Shown: positions 15,954 through 23,987, counted from the stretch's first letter. The stretch is 26,626 nucleotides of DNA from Pseudomonadota bacterium (GCA_023431205.1 JAEYXQ010000149.1:1-26626), one strand, 5' to 3'. Program-made: numbers and translations. The notes: a model not told the origin generated them from the sequence alone.

Positions 15954-16909
15954 GCCCCCTGCTCCTTGCTTTCGTTGCCGCTCAGGGCACGGACATAGAA
16001 GTAGCCAAGCACCATCAGGATCAGGAACAGCAGCACCGAATAGGCTGCGGCCACGCCCCAGCGCTGACGCCCGAAGGCGAGCTCATAGATGTGGGTGATC
16101 CAGATGTGAGAGGCGTTGGACGGCCCGCCGCCGGTCATGATCCAGGGGATGATGAACGAGTTGAAGTTGGCGACGGCCAGCAGCAGGATCGTCACCGTCG
16201 ATACGCTGCGCAGATGCGGAAACGTGACGTGCCAGAACCGTTGCCAGGTCGACGCGCCGTCGACCTTGGCGGCGCGCAGGAGTTGCTCCGGCACCGTCTG
16301 CAGCCCCGCCATCACCATGATCATGGCGAACGGGAACTCGCGCCAGATGTTGACGACGATCAGCGACGGCAGGACGGTGGTGACGTTGTCGATGAAGTTC
16401 GGCTGGCGGTCGACGATGCCCATCTGCACCAGCACGGCGCCGATGATGCCGAAATCGGAGTGGTAGATCCATTTCCAGATATAGGAAGCGGCAACGGCGC
16501 TGATGACCCAGGGAATGATCAGAATGGCGCGGAGCACAGCGCGGCCGGCGAAATCGCGATGCAAGGCAAGCGCGGCGCCATAGCCCAGCACAAAAGCGAT
16601 CAAAGTCGACGCCAGTGTCCAGATGGCGGTGTTGAGGGTCACCTTCCAGAACACGTCACTCGACAAGATGGCCGTGTAGTTGTCGGTGCCGATGAAGATC
16701 TTGTCGCGCAGCTGCAGGCCGGGCGGAGTCTTGAAGAAGGAAAGTTCGATCGTGTAGTAGATCGGGTAAGCGATGACGACGAGCATCACGACGATCGCGG
16801 GCAGCACATAGAGATAGTCGGCTCGGCTGTTCCACATCTGCTGCAGCACACCGGGCTGCCTCGGTGCAGTTTGGCGAGACGCCATGGCTTCGCGGGCCAG
16901 AGTGGTCAT
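15950..16909 (-). CDS. ABC transporter permease, MalF/UgpA type
   Basis: A 319-residue inner-membrane subunit partnering the MalG-type permease. The first TM is at about 32-52 (YLYVLPAIVVMLVVIAYPIY). The EAA loop is at about 208-232 with core LLRAAKVDGASTWQRFWHV. The stretch IGTDNYTAILSSDVFWK is the usual periplasmic loop before TM2 in CUT1 permeases. The start ATG 16909 has AAGGAG 8 bases upstream. It is separated from the binding-protein gene by 75 bases that contain a strong hairpin, and overlaps the next permease by 4 bases. Confidence 0.95.
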   Translation of the reverse strand: MTTLAREAMASRQTAPRQPGVLQQMWNSRADYLYVLPAIVVMLVVIAYPIYYTIELSFFKTPPGLQLRDKIFIGTDNYTAILSSDVFWKVTLNTAIWTLASTLIAFVLGYGAALALHRDFAGRAVLRAILIIPWVISAVAASYIWKWIYHSDFGIIGAVLVQMGIVDRQPNFIDNVTTVLPSLIVVNIWREFPFAMIMVMAGLQTVPEQLLRAAKVDGASTWQRFWHVTFPHLRSVSTVTILLLAVANFNSFIIPWIMTGGGPSNASHIWITHIYELAFGRQRWGVAAAYSVLLFLILMVLGYFYVRALSGNESKEQGA

Positions 16910-16941
16910 CCTTTGTGCTCCTTGCCCTGAAGGGATAGGGT

Positions 16942-16966
16942 GACCGGCGGGTTGGGGCCGCCGGTC
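16942..16966 (-). promoter_or_regulatory. 9-bp hairpin between binding-protein and permease genes
   Basis: GACCGGCGG (16942-16950) and CCGCCGGTC (16958-16966) are perfect reverse complements with a 7-base loop. The hairpin begins 18 bases after the stop of the binding-protein gene. There is no T-run on the transcribed strand, so it is more likely an mRNA-stabilising or partial attenuation element. That would make the binding protein more abundant than the membrane subunits, as in other ABC operons. Confidence 0.6.
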
Positions 16967-16984
16967 TGGATTTGCGGAGGGCGG

Positions 16985-18463
16985 CTAGAGCCCGCCGCCG
17001 TCGGTGACGTCCCTCACCTTCTGCGCCGCATCCTTTGCTGCCTCCTCGACCGTCATGGCGCCGGTCAGAGCGTTCTGCAGCATGTCCGGGATGATGATGT
17101 TCATGATCTCGGGGGTTTCCGGCAGCGTCGGGAACGGCACACCATAGGGGAGCATCGAGGTGGTCACGTCGAGGAACTCGATGGACTCGAGGCGCTCCTT
17201 CATCCATGTGGTCTTGAAGCCGTTGAGGTTGCCGGGGTTGGAGCCGGCATAGGCCATCTTCAGCGACCATTCAGGGCTGGTCCAGAAGCAGATCAGCGCC
17301 TTGGCCGCGGCTTCGTCCACCTCGCCGCCCTCGACATATTCGGGGTTGAGGATGTGGATGTTGGAGCCGCCGAACACCACCGCGCGGCGCCCGTCGGGGC
17401 CGGTCGGGATGGGACCGTAGCGCATGTTGTCGATGACCGTCTGCGCCGCTTCCTTGTCGGACCCCGTTGCCTTGGCCTGAAGATCGAGCATCACGTCGTA
17501 GTCCGACGGGTGCGAGATCATCATGGCCAACTGGCCGGCGAGGAAGAGCGGCTGGTTGTCGGCCTGCTGGTTGGTCAGAGCCGAGACCGGGACCGACTGA
17601 TCCCTGACATACATGTCGTAGGACGCCTGAAGGGCACGGATGCTCTCGGGGCTGTCAAGCCTGATCTCTTCATAGGTCGGATTCGGGTCGGCCTCATCGA
17701 ATACGCCGCCGCCATAGCCCCACAACTGAGGCATGAAGCGGTACGGGGTGTTGCCGGCATTCTTGCGGGCCACAAGGCCGTAGCCGGCGATGCCAAGTTC
17801 GTCGTGGATCTGCTTGGAATAGGCGACCACGTCGTCCCAGGTCGCCGGCGGAGTCTCGGGGTCGAGCCCTGCCCGCTCGAAGATGTCAGCGTTCCAGATG
17901 AACGCCATGGTTTCGTTGTTGGTGGGGATGCCGTAGGTCTTGCCCTCCCACATTACCGACTTCATGGCGCCCGGCCAGAAATCCTCGCGGCTCCAGCCCA
18001 CATCCTCGGGGCTCAGTTCCTGCAGATACCCTTTGGACGCGAACTCAACGCCGCCGAGGATCTGCAGGCGCACGACCATCGGACCGGCATTGCCCAGCAA
18101 CGCGGTCCGGAACTTGTCCAACAAGTCGTTGTAGGTGAGGGCCTGCTCCTCGAGGTTGATGTTCGGGTAGGTTTGCCGGAACGCGGTGAAGAAGTCGCGA
18201 TAATACTGGCGCAGCAGTTCGGGGTCGCCTTCGAACACGCCCTGATACCAGAAGGTCAGGTCGCCTTCGTAGTCGAGCGGGGTGACCGCACCACACTGCT
18301 CTGCCGTGTTGTACTCCTCGGTCCCTGCGATGGACCGGACGTACTCAGGCGTCCATTGGCTGATGTCGACGCTCTGAGCCATTGCCGCGGAATTCATCGA
18401 CACCGCGAGCGCAGAGACTGCTGCACCGTGCGCAAGCGCACGGCTCAACCGGTAGTTCCTCAT
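16985..18463 (-). CDS. ABC transporter substrate-binding protein (family 1 extracellular)
   Basis: A 492-residue periplasmic receptor that captures the solute and delivers it to the permeases. It starts at ATG 18463 with AGGAGGA 4 bases upstream. The signal peptide runs to about residue 30 (RNYRLSRALAHGAAV then a hydrophobic stretch ending SAAMAQ). A region of about 45 residues comes before the first strand GDLTFWYQG. It is longer than usual and contains one Cys (EQCGAVTP). Family features follow: YNDLLDKFRTALLGNAGP, GKTYGIPTNNETMAFIWN and WDDVVAYSKQIHDELG. The frame is open a further 65 residues upstream, but that part lacks a signal and covers the promoter region. It is first gene of the importer operon, divergent from the GntR gene. 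The ligand is unknown. Confidence 0.94.
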   Translation of the reverse strand: MRNYRLSRALAHGAAVSALAVSMNSAAMAQSVDISQWTPEYVRSIAGTEEYNTAEQCGAVTPLDYEGDLTFWYQGVFEGDPELLRQYYRDFFTAFRQTYPNINLEEQALTYNDLLDKFRTALLGNAGPMVVRLQILGGVEFASKGYLQELSPEDVGWSREDFWPGAMKSVMWEGKTYGIPTNNETMAFIWNADIFERAGLDPETPPATWDDVVAYSKQIHDELGIAGYGLVARKNAGNTPYRFMPQLWGYGGGVFDEADPNPTYEEIRLDSPESIRALQASYDMYVRDQSVPVSALTNQQADNQPLFLAGQLAMMISHPSDYDVMLDLQAKATGSDKEAAQTVIDNMRYGPIPTGPDGRRAVVFGGSNIHILNPEYVEGGEVDEAAAKALICFWTSPEWSLKMAYAGSNPGNLNGFKTTWMKERLESIEFLDVTTSMLPYGVPFPTLPETPEIMNIIIPDMLQNALTGAMTVEEAAKDAAQKVRDVTDGGGL

Positions 18464-18467
18464 GAAG

Positions 18468-18474
18468 TCCTCCT
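18468..18474 (-). promoter_or_regulatory. Ribosome binding site of the binding-protein gene
   Basis: AGGAGGA on the minus strand, 4 bases before ATG 18463. It is the strongest such site in the window, and it decides the start in favour of the version that begins directly with a signal peptide. Confidence 0.75.
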
Positions 18475-18584
18475 GTCTGCCCTGCCCGGCTCTCCTCCCG
18501 GCAGGTCCTCTCCCTCCCGCATCGCACACCGGGCTTCGCCTCTTGTGTGCAGGTGCAGCAACAAGCAGCGTTGCAGAAGACATA

Positions 18585-18612
18585 TTGAGTGTCAACCAGA
18601 TCAGATTATACA
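18585..18612 (+). promoter_or_regulatory. Candidate promoter of the GntR gene
   Basis: TTGAGT (18585-18590) and TATACA (18607-18612) are separated by 16 bases, predicting a start near 18619 and a leader of about 97 bases. On the opposite strand the same AT-rich core reads TATAAT (18610-18605), a possible -10 for the importer operon, but no good -35 is seen for it. The two promoters would overlap back to back. Confidence 0.45.
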
Positions 18613-18617
18613 TTATC
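18604..18617. promoter_or_regulatory. Imperfect palindrome, candidate GntR operator
   Basis: GATTATACATTATC matches its own reverse complement at 10 of 14 positions, with GAT-AT...AT-ATC arms. It lies on the AT-rich centre of the divergent gap and overlaps the -10 elements of both directions. The position suits a repressor controlling both transcription units. No DNA-binding data are available. Confidence 0.4.
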
Positions 18618-18715
18618 CAGCACAAACCCGTGTAGTTCACCGAAACACCGGGCGACAAACCGCGCGTCTGACGCTACGGAGCGGGAACAAAAAAGTGGGA
18701 ATCACAGGCCTTTAG

Positions 18716-19417
18716 ATGAACGACTATACGGCGCAGCCGCCAAAAGGGATGGAGCCAAGCGGAGCATCGCAGGCGGGAGACTCGGTCTACCGCCAGATTC
18801 GCGAGGACATCATCTCCGGTCGCCTGCAGGCCAATGAACGCCTGGTCGTCGCCGATCTGGCCAAGCGCCACAGCACTTCGACCAATCCGGTTCGTGAGGC
18901 CCTGCAGCTGCTGCGCGGAGAGGGCTTCGTGCTCATCTCCCCCAACCGCGGGGCGCGGGTGCGCCCGATCGACCAGAACTTCGTGCGCGATATCTACGAG
19001 ATCGGCGTGCTGATCGAGCCGGCGCTGACGCGATGGTTCGTGGGCATGGCAACGGATGCCGACATCGCCGAACTCGAAGCCGTGCAGGCCGAAATCGAGG
19101 ACAACAACTTCGCCGACGCCATTCGTCACAGCGAACTCGACACGCGGTTCCACACCATCATGTACGAGCGTCACTACAACCGGCACGCTGCCGAGTTGTG
19201 GTGGAAGCATCGCGAGGTGCTGCGCGCCGTCGGGCGGCGCTATGATTTCACGCTGGCGCGGCGGGCGCTGGTGATGCGCGAGCACCGGCAGTTGATCCAA
19301 CACATCAAGGATGGCGAAGCCGACAAGGCGGCGGCGCTGGTGGCCCAGCATGTCGAGGGGTCGGGACGCCACATCCTTGAACACATGCGGGCGACGGAGG
19401 CCGCCCGGGCAAGCTAG
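18716..19417 (+). CDS. GntR-family regulator, FadR/FCD subgroup
   Basis: A 233-residue transcription factor, probably a repressor released by a pathway intermediate. The winged helix is at about residues 23-86: SVYRQIREDIISGRLQANE, then LAKRHSTSTNPVREALQLLR as recognition helix and FVLISPNRGARV as wing. The FCD effector domain follows, all helical. Its likely metal/acid-binding residues lie in RHSELDTRFHTIMYE and MREHRQLIQHI, with another His in AALVAQHVEG. FCD domains typically bind carboxylic acids, which fits an acid-sugar locus. ATG 18716 has only a weak AGG site; Met12 is an alternative start. It lies between the two arms of the locus and 36 bases before the next gene. Confidence 0.92.
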   Translation: MNDYTAQPPKGMEPSGASQAGDSVYRQIREDIISGRLQANERLVVADLAKRHSTSTNPVREALQLLRGEGFVLISPNRGARVRPIDQNFVRDIYEIGVLIEPALTRWFVGMATDADIAELEAVQAEIEDNNFADAIRHSELDTRFHTIMYERHYNRHAAELWWKHREVLRAVGRRYDFTLARRALVMREHRQLIQHIKDGEADKAAALVAQHVEGSGRHILEHMRATEAARAS

Positions 19418-19453
19418 CCAGCAGCTTTCACCAGGGCTGGCGGAGGGGGAGCG

Positions 19454-20623
19454 ATGAGAATAACCGGGGTCCAGCCGTGGCTGATCAAATCGGACGCGTC
19501 CTATTGGGGCGAGTTCCTGTTCGTGGAGGTGACGACCGACGAGGGGGTGAGCGGCTGGGGCGAGATCACCACCACCACCTTTGTCGCCAACCGGGCCCTG
19601 TGCGTCATGCTGCGGCAGATCGGCAAGATCATCGAGGGCGATGACCCTGCCCATATCGAGCGCATCTGGCACAAGATCTTTCGCAACTTCACCTACATGG
19701 GCAGCCGCGGTGCGGCGGTGGAGTGCGTCAGCGCCATCGACATCGCCCTGTGGGACATCCGGGGCAAGGTGCTCGGCCTCCCCATCTATGAGCTGCTCGG
19801 CGGGCCGGTGCGGGACGACATCCTGCTCTATACCCACCCCGACCAGCGCAAGTTCACCAGCAAGGAAGGCGTGGTCGAGGAAATCCGCGACATCCTGGCT
19901 TCGGGCCACACCGCCCTCAAGTTCGACCCGTTCGCCCAGCAGGGCGCGTTCGACAAGAACGGCATCGCGCGGGAGCAGTCGGAGGGCTATCTCGACGGCT
20001 CGATGAGCCGCAAGGACGAGCGGGAGGCGGCGGAACTCACCGCGCTGATCCGCGACACTGCCGGTCCGGACGTCGATATCCTGATCGACGCGCACGGGCG
20101 CTTCGACGTGCCGACGGCCATCCGGCTCTGCCGCAGCCTCGAAGAAGCCGGTGAGATCGACTGGTTCGAGGAGCCTGTGCCACCGGAGAGCGTCAAGGCC
20201 CTGCAACAGGTGCGGGAGAAGGTCAACGCCGCCATCTCCTGGGGCGAGCGCGGGCACACCAAATGGGATTTCGTACCGATCCTTGAAGGCCGGCTGGCCG
20301 ACTACATCATGCCGGATGTCACCTGGACCGGCGGCATCACCGAGCTCAAGAAGATCTCGGCGCTTTGCGAAGCCTACTACATCCCGGTCTCGCCGCACGA
20401 TGCGGCCGGCCCGATCAACGTGGTCGCGGGGGCGCAGGTGATGATGACGGTGCCGAATTTCTACCGGCTTGAGACGTCCGAGTGGAACCTCGGCAAGTAT
20501 GACCACCTGATCGACAGGCCGCTCGACAACTCCAATGGCAGCCTGAAACTCAATCGCGCGCCCGGGCTCGGCATCGAGATGAACCGCGCCTACCTCGAAG
20601 CAAATGTGCTGGAGCTCGACTGA
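19454..20623 (+). CDS. Enolase-superfamily acid-sugar dehydratase, GalD-like (second copy)
   Basis: A 389-residue member of the mandelate racemase subgroup. The capping domain ends near SAIDIALWDIRGKVLGLPIYEL. Lys156 (LKFDPF) is at the usual strand-2 base position. The motif IDAHGRF gives Asp212 and His214, WFEEPV gives Glu239 or Glu240, SWGER gives Glu265, VSPHDAAGP gives His315 and FYRLE gives Glu340. The DxHGR, EEPV, GER and PH set is that of galactonate/mannonate-type dehydratases, so a water-eliminating reaction on an aldonic acid is likely. The 25-residue insertion AREQSEGYLDGSMSRKDERE lies near the active-site face. GGAGGGGGAG precedes ATG 19454. The stop TGA overlaps the start of the next gene by one base, indicating coupled translation. 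It is more similar in motifs to the minus-strand copy than to the next two genes. Confidence 0.9.
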   Translation: MRITGVQPWLIKSDASYWGEFLFVEVTTDEGVSGWGEITTTTFVANRALCVMLRQIGKIIEGDDPAHIERIWHKIFRNFTYMGSRGAAVECVSAIDIALWDIRGKVLGLPIYELLGGPVRDDILLYTHPDQRKFTSKEGVVEEIRDILASGHTALKFDPFAQQGAFDKNGIAREQSEGYLDGSMSRKDEREAAELTALIRDTAGPDVDILIDAHGRFDVPTAIRLCRSLEEAGEIDWFEEPVPPESVKALQQVREKVNAAISWGERGHTKWDFVPILEGRLADYIMPDVTWTGGITELKKISALCEAYYIPVSPHDAAGPINVVAGAQVMMTVPNFYRLETSEWNLGKYDHLIDRPLDNSNGSLKLNRAPGLGIEMNRAYLEANVLELD

Positions 20624-21981
20624 TGGATGCACACCTGGCGACCAGCATGGTCGAAGACAATGTCCGCACCGCCTCGCGACCGAGCGAACTGAAGATCACC
20701 GACATGCGGGTGGCCGAGATCACGGGAGCGCCGTTTCAGTCGGCGCTGCTGAAGATCTACACTAATCAGGGCATTGTCGGGCTCGGCGAAGTCAGGGACG
20801 GCGCCAGCGCTACCTATGCGCTGATGCTCAAGAGTCGGCTGCTGGGCGAGAACCCGTGCGACATAGATCGCCTGTTTCGCCGCATAAAGCAGTTCGGCGG
20901 GCACGGACGGCAGGGCGGCGGCGTCTCGGCCGTCGAGATCGCGCTATGGGACCTCGCCGGCAAGGCCTATGGCGTACCGATCTACCAGATGCTCGGCGGC
21001 AAGTTCCGCGACCGGGTGCGGATGTATTGCGACACCGACGCCAGCGTGCCGAGCGGCGCGGAAACCGGCAGGCGGCTCAAGGAGCGCATAGATCTCGGGT
21101 TCACCTTCCTCAAGATGGACCTCGGGCTGATGCAGGTGGTGGACACTCCCGGCTCGGTCGTGGCGCCGTCTGGTTCGCTGGAAGGCTACCGCACCCATCC
21201 GGGTTGGGGTGCCGGCAAGACGCTGGAGGATCGGCGGGCCCGCCACGCGGTCTACGACATCCACAATGTGCGCCACCCGTTCACCGGCCTCGCCTTCACC
21301 GAGCGAGGGCTCGATACGCTCGAGCAGTACATTCACGAGGTGCGCGAGGTCATCGGCTACGAGGTGCCGCTGGCGATCGACCATGTCGGCCACATCTCGC
21401 TGCAGAGCGGTATCCGGCTGGCCCGGCGCATCGAGAAATACGCACCGGCCTGGCTCGAGGACGTGGTGCCCTGGCAGTACACCGAACAGTACCGGCAACT
21501 GCAGCAGGCTACGACCGTGCCGATCTGCACGGGCGAGGACATCTATCTCAAGGAAGGGTTCGAGCCGCTGCTCAAGGCCGGCATCTCGGTCATCCACCCC
21601 GACCTGCTGACCTCAGGCGGTATCCTCGAAACCAAGAAGATCGGCGACATGGCGCAGGATCACGGGGTCGCCATGGCAATCCACATGGCCGAGAGTCCCA
21701 TCGCCTGCATGGCGGCGGCGCACGTGGCGGTGGCAACGGAGAACTTCATGGCACTCGAGTATCACTCGGTGGAAGTGGACTGGTGGGACGACATCGTCAC
21801 CGGTTTGCCCAAACCGCTCGTGAAGGATGGCTTCATCACCGTTCCCGACAAGCCCGGGCTCGGTATCGACGATGTCGTCGACGAGGTGATCAGCCAGCAC
21901 CTGCAGGAGGGTGTGGAGGGCATCTGGCAATCCACGGAGCAGTGGGACCGCGAGTATTCGTGGGATCGCACCTGGAGCTGA
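20623..21981 (+). CDS. Enolase-superfamily protein, divergent MR type (third copy)
   Basis: A 452-residue protein, long for the family (usually 370-410). An N-terminal tail of about 23 residues precedes the first strand LKITDMRVAEI. The capping domain ends at VEIALWDLAGKAYGVPIYQM. Active-site candidates are Lys164 (LKMDLG), Asp253 (LAIDHVGH), Glu279 (WLEDVV), Glu305 (CTGEDIY), Asp327 (HPDLLTSGGI), His354 (AIHMAESP) and Glu379 (ALEYHS). The DxHGR motif of the GalD group is absent. A segment of about 60 residues (170-230) is inserted between strand 2 and the following helix. It shares the C-terminal signature WWDDIVTGLP with the next gene, marking the two as close paralogues. The reaction is unknown: dehydration, epimerisation or racemisation are all possible. 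GGAG lies 8 bases before ATG 20623. Confidence 0.88.
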   Translation: MDAHLATSMVEDNVRTASRPSELKITDMRVAEITGAPFQSALLKIYTNQGIVGLGEVRDGASATYALMLKSRLLGENPCDIDRLFRRIKQFGGHGRQGGGVSAVEIALWDLAGKAYGVPIYQMLGGKFRDRVRMYCDTDASVPSGAETGRRLKERIDLGFTFLKMDLGLMQVVDTPGSVVAPSGSLEGYRTHPGWGAGKTLEDRRARHAVYDIHNVRHPFTGLAFTERGLDTLEQYIHEVREVIGYEVPLAIDHVGHISLQSGIRLARRIEKYAPAWLEDVVPWQYTEQYRQLQQATTVPICTGEDIYLKEGFEPLLKAGISVIHPDLLTSGGILETKKIGDMAQDHGVAMAIHMAESPIACMAAAHVAVATENFMALEYHSVEVDWWDDIVTGLPKPLVKDGFITVPDKPGLGIDDVVDEVISQHLQEGVEGIWQSTEQWDREYSWDRTWS

Positions 21982-22009
21982 GGCGCGCCGGCGCTTGAGG
22001 GGAAACACC

Positions 22010-23212
22010 ATGAAGATTACCGACCTTCGCTGTGCCGTCATCGGCCGGCATCCGATCGTGCGCGTTGTCACCGACGAGGGGCTCTACGGGCTGGGTGAGG
22101 TGGAGTTCACCAAGCCCTATCTCAAGCCGTGGGTGCTGCATTTCCGCGAGGCGCTGATCGGCGAGGACCCGACCGATGTCGAGCGCTGCATGTTGAAAAT
22201 TCGGCAGCGGGGCTCCTTCAAGCCCTACGGCGCCGCGGTCAGCGCCATTGAGCATGCGCTGTGGGACATTGCCGGCAAGGCCGCGAACGTCCCAGTCTAC
22301 AAGCTGCTCGGTGGGAAGGTGCGCGACAAGGTGCGGGTCTACAATGGCTCGATCCGCCAGAAGCGCACCGGCGACCGTCCGGAAGACTACGCCGCCGACG
22401 TCAAATGGATGATGGAACGGCCGGAAAACTTCTTCATGGTGAAGCAGGGGATCAGCTTCCACTCCAACATGAAGGACACTGTCGACGACTTTCACTATGG
22501 CGTCCGCCAGACCAAATCCGGCTATCACGGTGCCATGGACCAAGGCCAGATCAGCGAGCGCGGCTTCTACCACATGCTGGATTGCGTCGCTGCGATGAAG
22601 GAAGTGCTGGGCGACAAGGTGAGCCTGGCACTCGATTGCGGGCCCGGCTGGTTCCTGAACGATGCCATCCGCTTTGCCCGAGCGGTCGAGAAGTACGACC
22701 TGATGTGGCTCGAGGACATGCTGACCGGCGACTATGTGCCGTGGGTCAATCCGCAGGCTTATCGTGAGCTGACGGTTTCAACCTCGACCCCCATTCACAC
22801 GGGCGAGCAGATCTACCTGCGGCACAACTTCAAGGAACTGATCGAGACGCAGGCGGTTCGGGTGGTTGGGCCGGATCCCGCAGACGTCGGCGGCATTGCC
22901 GAACTGAAGTGGGTCGCCGAACATGCCTACATGCACTCGATCATGATGGCTCCGCACGGCACCGCCAATGGCCTGCTGGGGCTTGGCGCGCTGATCAATG
23001 TGTGCGCCACCCTGCCCGCGAACTACATCGCCTTCGAGTATCCAAGCGCCTCCGACCCCTGGTGGGAAGACATCATCATCGGCCTACCGGAGGGACGCAT
23101 CGTCAACGACAGCCATATCGACCTGCTGCCGGGACCCGGGCTGGGCCTCGACATCGATGCGGAGGCGGCGAAACCTTATCTACTCGAGGAAGACCACGGA
23201 TTCTTCGATTGA
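22010..23212 (+). CDS. Enolase-superfamily protein, divergent MR type (fourth copy)
   Basis: A 400-residue protein starting at ATG 22010, with GAGGGG about 7 bases upstream and 28 bases after the previous stop. The capping domain ends at IEHALWDIAGKAANVPVYKL. Active-site candidates are Lys145 (FMVKQG), Asp209 (LALDCGPG), Glu235 (MWLEDML), Glu266 (HTGEQIY), Asp289 (GPDPADVGGI), His316 (MMAPHGTAN) and Glu343 (IAFEYPS). It shares DWW/PWW-E/D-DI, GLP and PGLG blocks with the preceding gene. A long segment (117-185) between the first barrel strands matches the corresponding insertion there. Family membership is sure, but substrate and reaction are not. It could be a second step or a parallel activity on a different stereoisomer. 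Confidence 0.9.
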   Translation: MKITDLRCAVIGRHPIVRVVTDEGLYGLGEVEFTKPYLKPWVLHFREALIGEDPTDVERCMLKIRQRGSFKPYGAAVSAIEHALWDIAGKAANVPVYKLLGGKVRDKVRVYNGSIRQKRTGDRPEDYAADVKWMMERPENFFMVKQGISFHSNMKDTVDDFHYGVRQTKSGYHGAMDQGQISERGFYHMLDCVAAMKEVLGDKVSLALDCGPGWFLNDAIRFARAVEKYDLMWLEDMLTGDYVPWVNPQAYRELTVSTSTPIHTGEQIYLRHNFKELIETQAVRVVGPDPADVGGIAELKWVAEHAYMHSIMMAPHGTANGLLGLGALINVCATLPANYIAFEYPSASDPWWEDIIIGLPEGRIVNDSHIDLLPGPGLGLDIDAEAAKPYLLEEDHGFFD

Positions 23213-23246
23213 GCGAACCGGCGGCAACGCCCTGGAGGAGACCTGA

Positions 23247-23987
23247 ATGATAACCACCGCGGACATCAATCGACCGCCAAAGCACCTGATCGAGGGGCTC
23301 AGGACCCTGGGGGCCGCAACCATCGCCGGCACGCTGGGGCACATGGGCTTTCGCAACCCGCACATGACCGGCATCCTGCCCCAGACCAAGGGCAAGTCGA
23401 TCTGCGGACCGGCGCTGACCCTGCAGTGCCTGCCGCAGCGCCCTGACCTGTTCAGCGAGGGCGAGTACTCGGACCCGGAGACGCAACTGCACCGGCATGT
23501 GCTCTACCACGTGCAGGAAGGCGACGTGGTGGTGGTGGATGCGCGCGGCGACATGCGCTCCGGCATCTTCGGCGACATGATGTCGACCTATTTCAAGGGC
23601 CGCGGCGGCGCCGGCATCATCATCGACGGCGTGATGCGCGACCGTCCCAATGTCGAGAAGCTCGACCTGGCGCTGTGGCTCAAGGGCTGGTCGCCCAATT
23701 ACCACGTGCAGACAGACATCTTCCCGAATGCGGTCAATGTGACGATCGCGTGCGGTGGCGTGACGGTGGTGCCGGGCGACATCATCGTTGCCGACGATGA
23801 CGGGGCCATCGTGGTGCCGGTCTCTATGGCCGAACAGGTCATCGAAGAAGGTCAGAAGCACGCCGAGTGGGAGGTGTTCTCACGCATGAAGCTGATGGAG
23901 GGCGCACCGCTGCAGCGCTACTATCCGCTCCATCCGGACGCCAACGAGGAGTACGAGGCCTGGCGCAAGCTCAACACGCCCGAATAG
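23247..23987 (+). CDS. RraA-fold protein (aldolase/decarboxylase-like)
   Basis: A 246-residue protein of the RraA / HMG-aldolase fold. Members cleave 4-hydroxy-2-oxo acids to pyruvate, decarboxylate oxaloacetate, or in E. coli inhibit RNase E. The substrate loop GDMMSTYFKGRGGAGIIIDG (109-128) and the following VMRD (Arg131-Asp132) are the conserved divalent-metal and substrate site. VVPGDIIVADDDGAIVVP (174-191) is the second hallmark. GGAGGAG stands 5 bases before ATG 23247, and the gene follows 34 bases after the last enolase-superfamily gene. In this context a retro-aldol or decarboxylation step on a keto-deoxy acid is more likely than an RNase role. About 25 C-terminal residues beyond the core (HPDANEEYEAWRKL) are extra compared with short RraA proteins. 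Confidence 0.85.
   Translation: MITTADINRPPKHLIEGLRTLGAATIAGTLGHMGFRNPHMTGILPQTKGKSICGPALTLQCLPQRPDLFSEGEYSDPETQLHRHVLYHVQEGDVVVVDARGDMRSGIFGDMMSTYFKGRGGAGIIIDGVMRDRPNVEKLDLALWLKGWSPNYHVQTDIFPNAVNVTIACGGVTVVPGDIIVADDDGAIVVPVSMAEQVIEEGQKHAEWEVFSRMKLMEGAPLQRYYPLHPDANEEYEAWRKLNTPE

Noticed and set aside
18674..20632. 652-codon open frame antisense to the GntR and second enolase-superfamily genes
   Set aside because: It crosses two certain genes and their gap, and its product has no recognisable domain; a shadow of high GC content.
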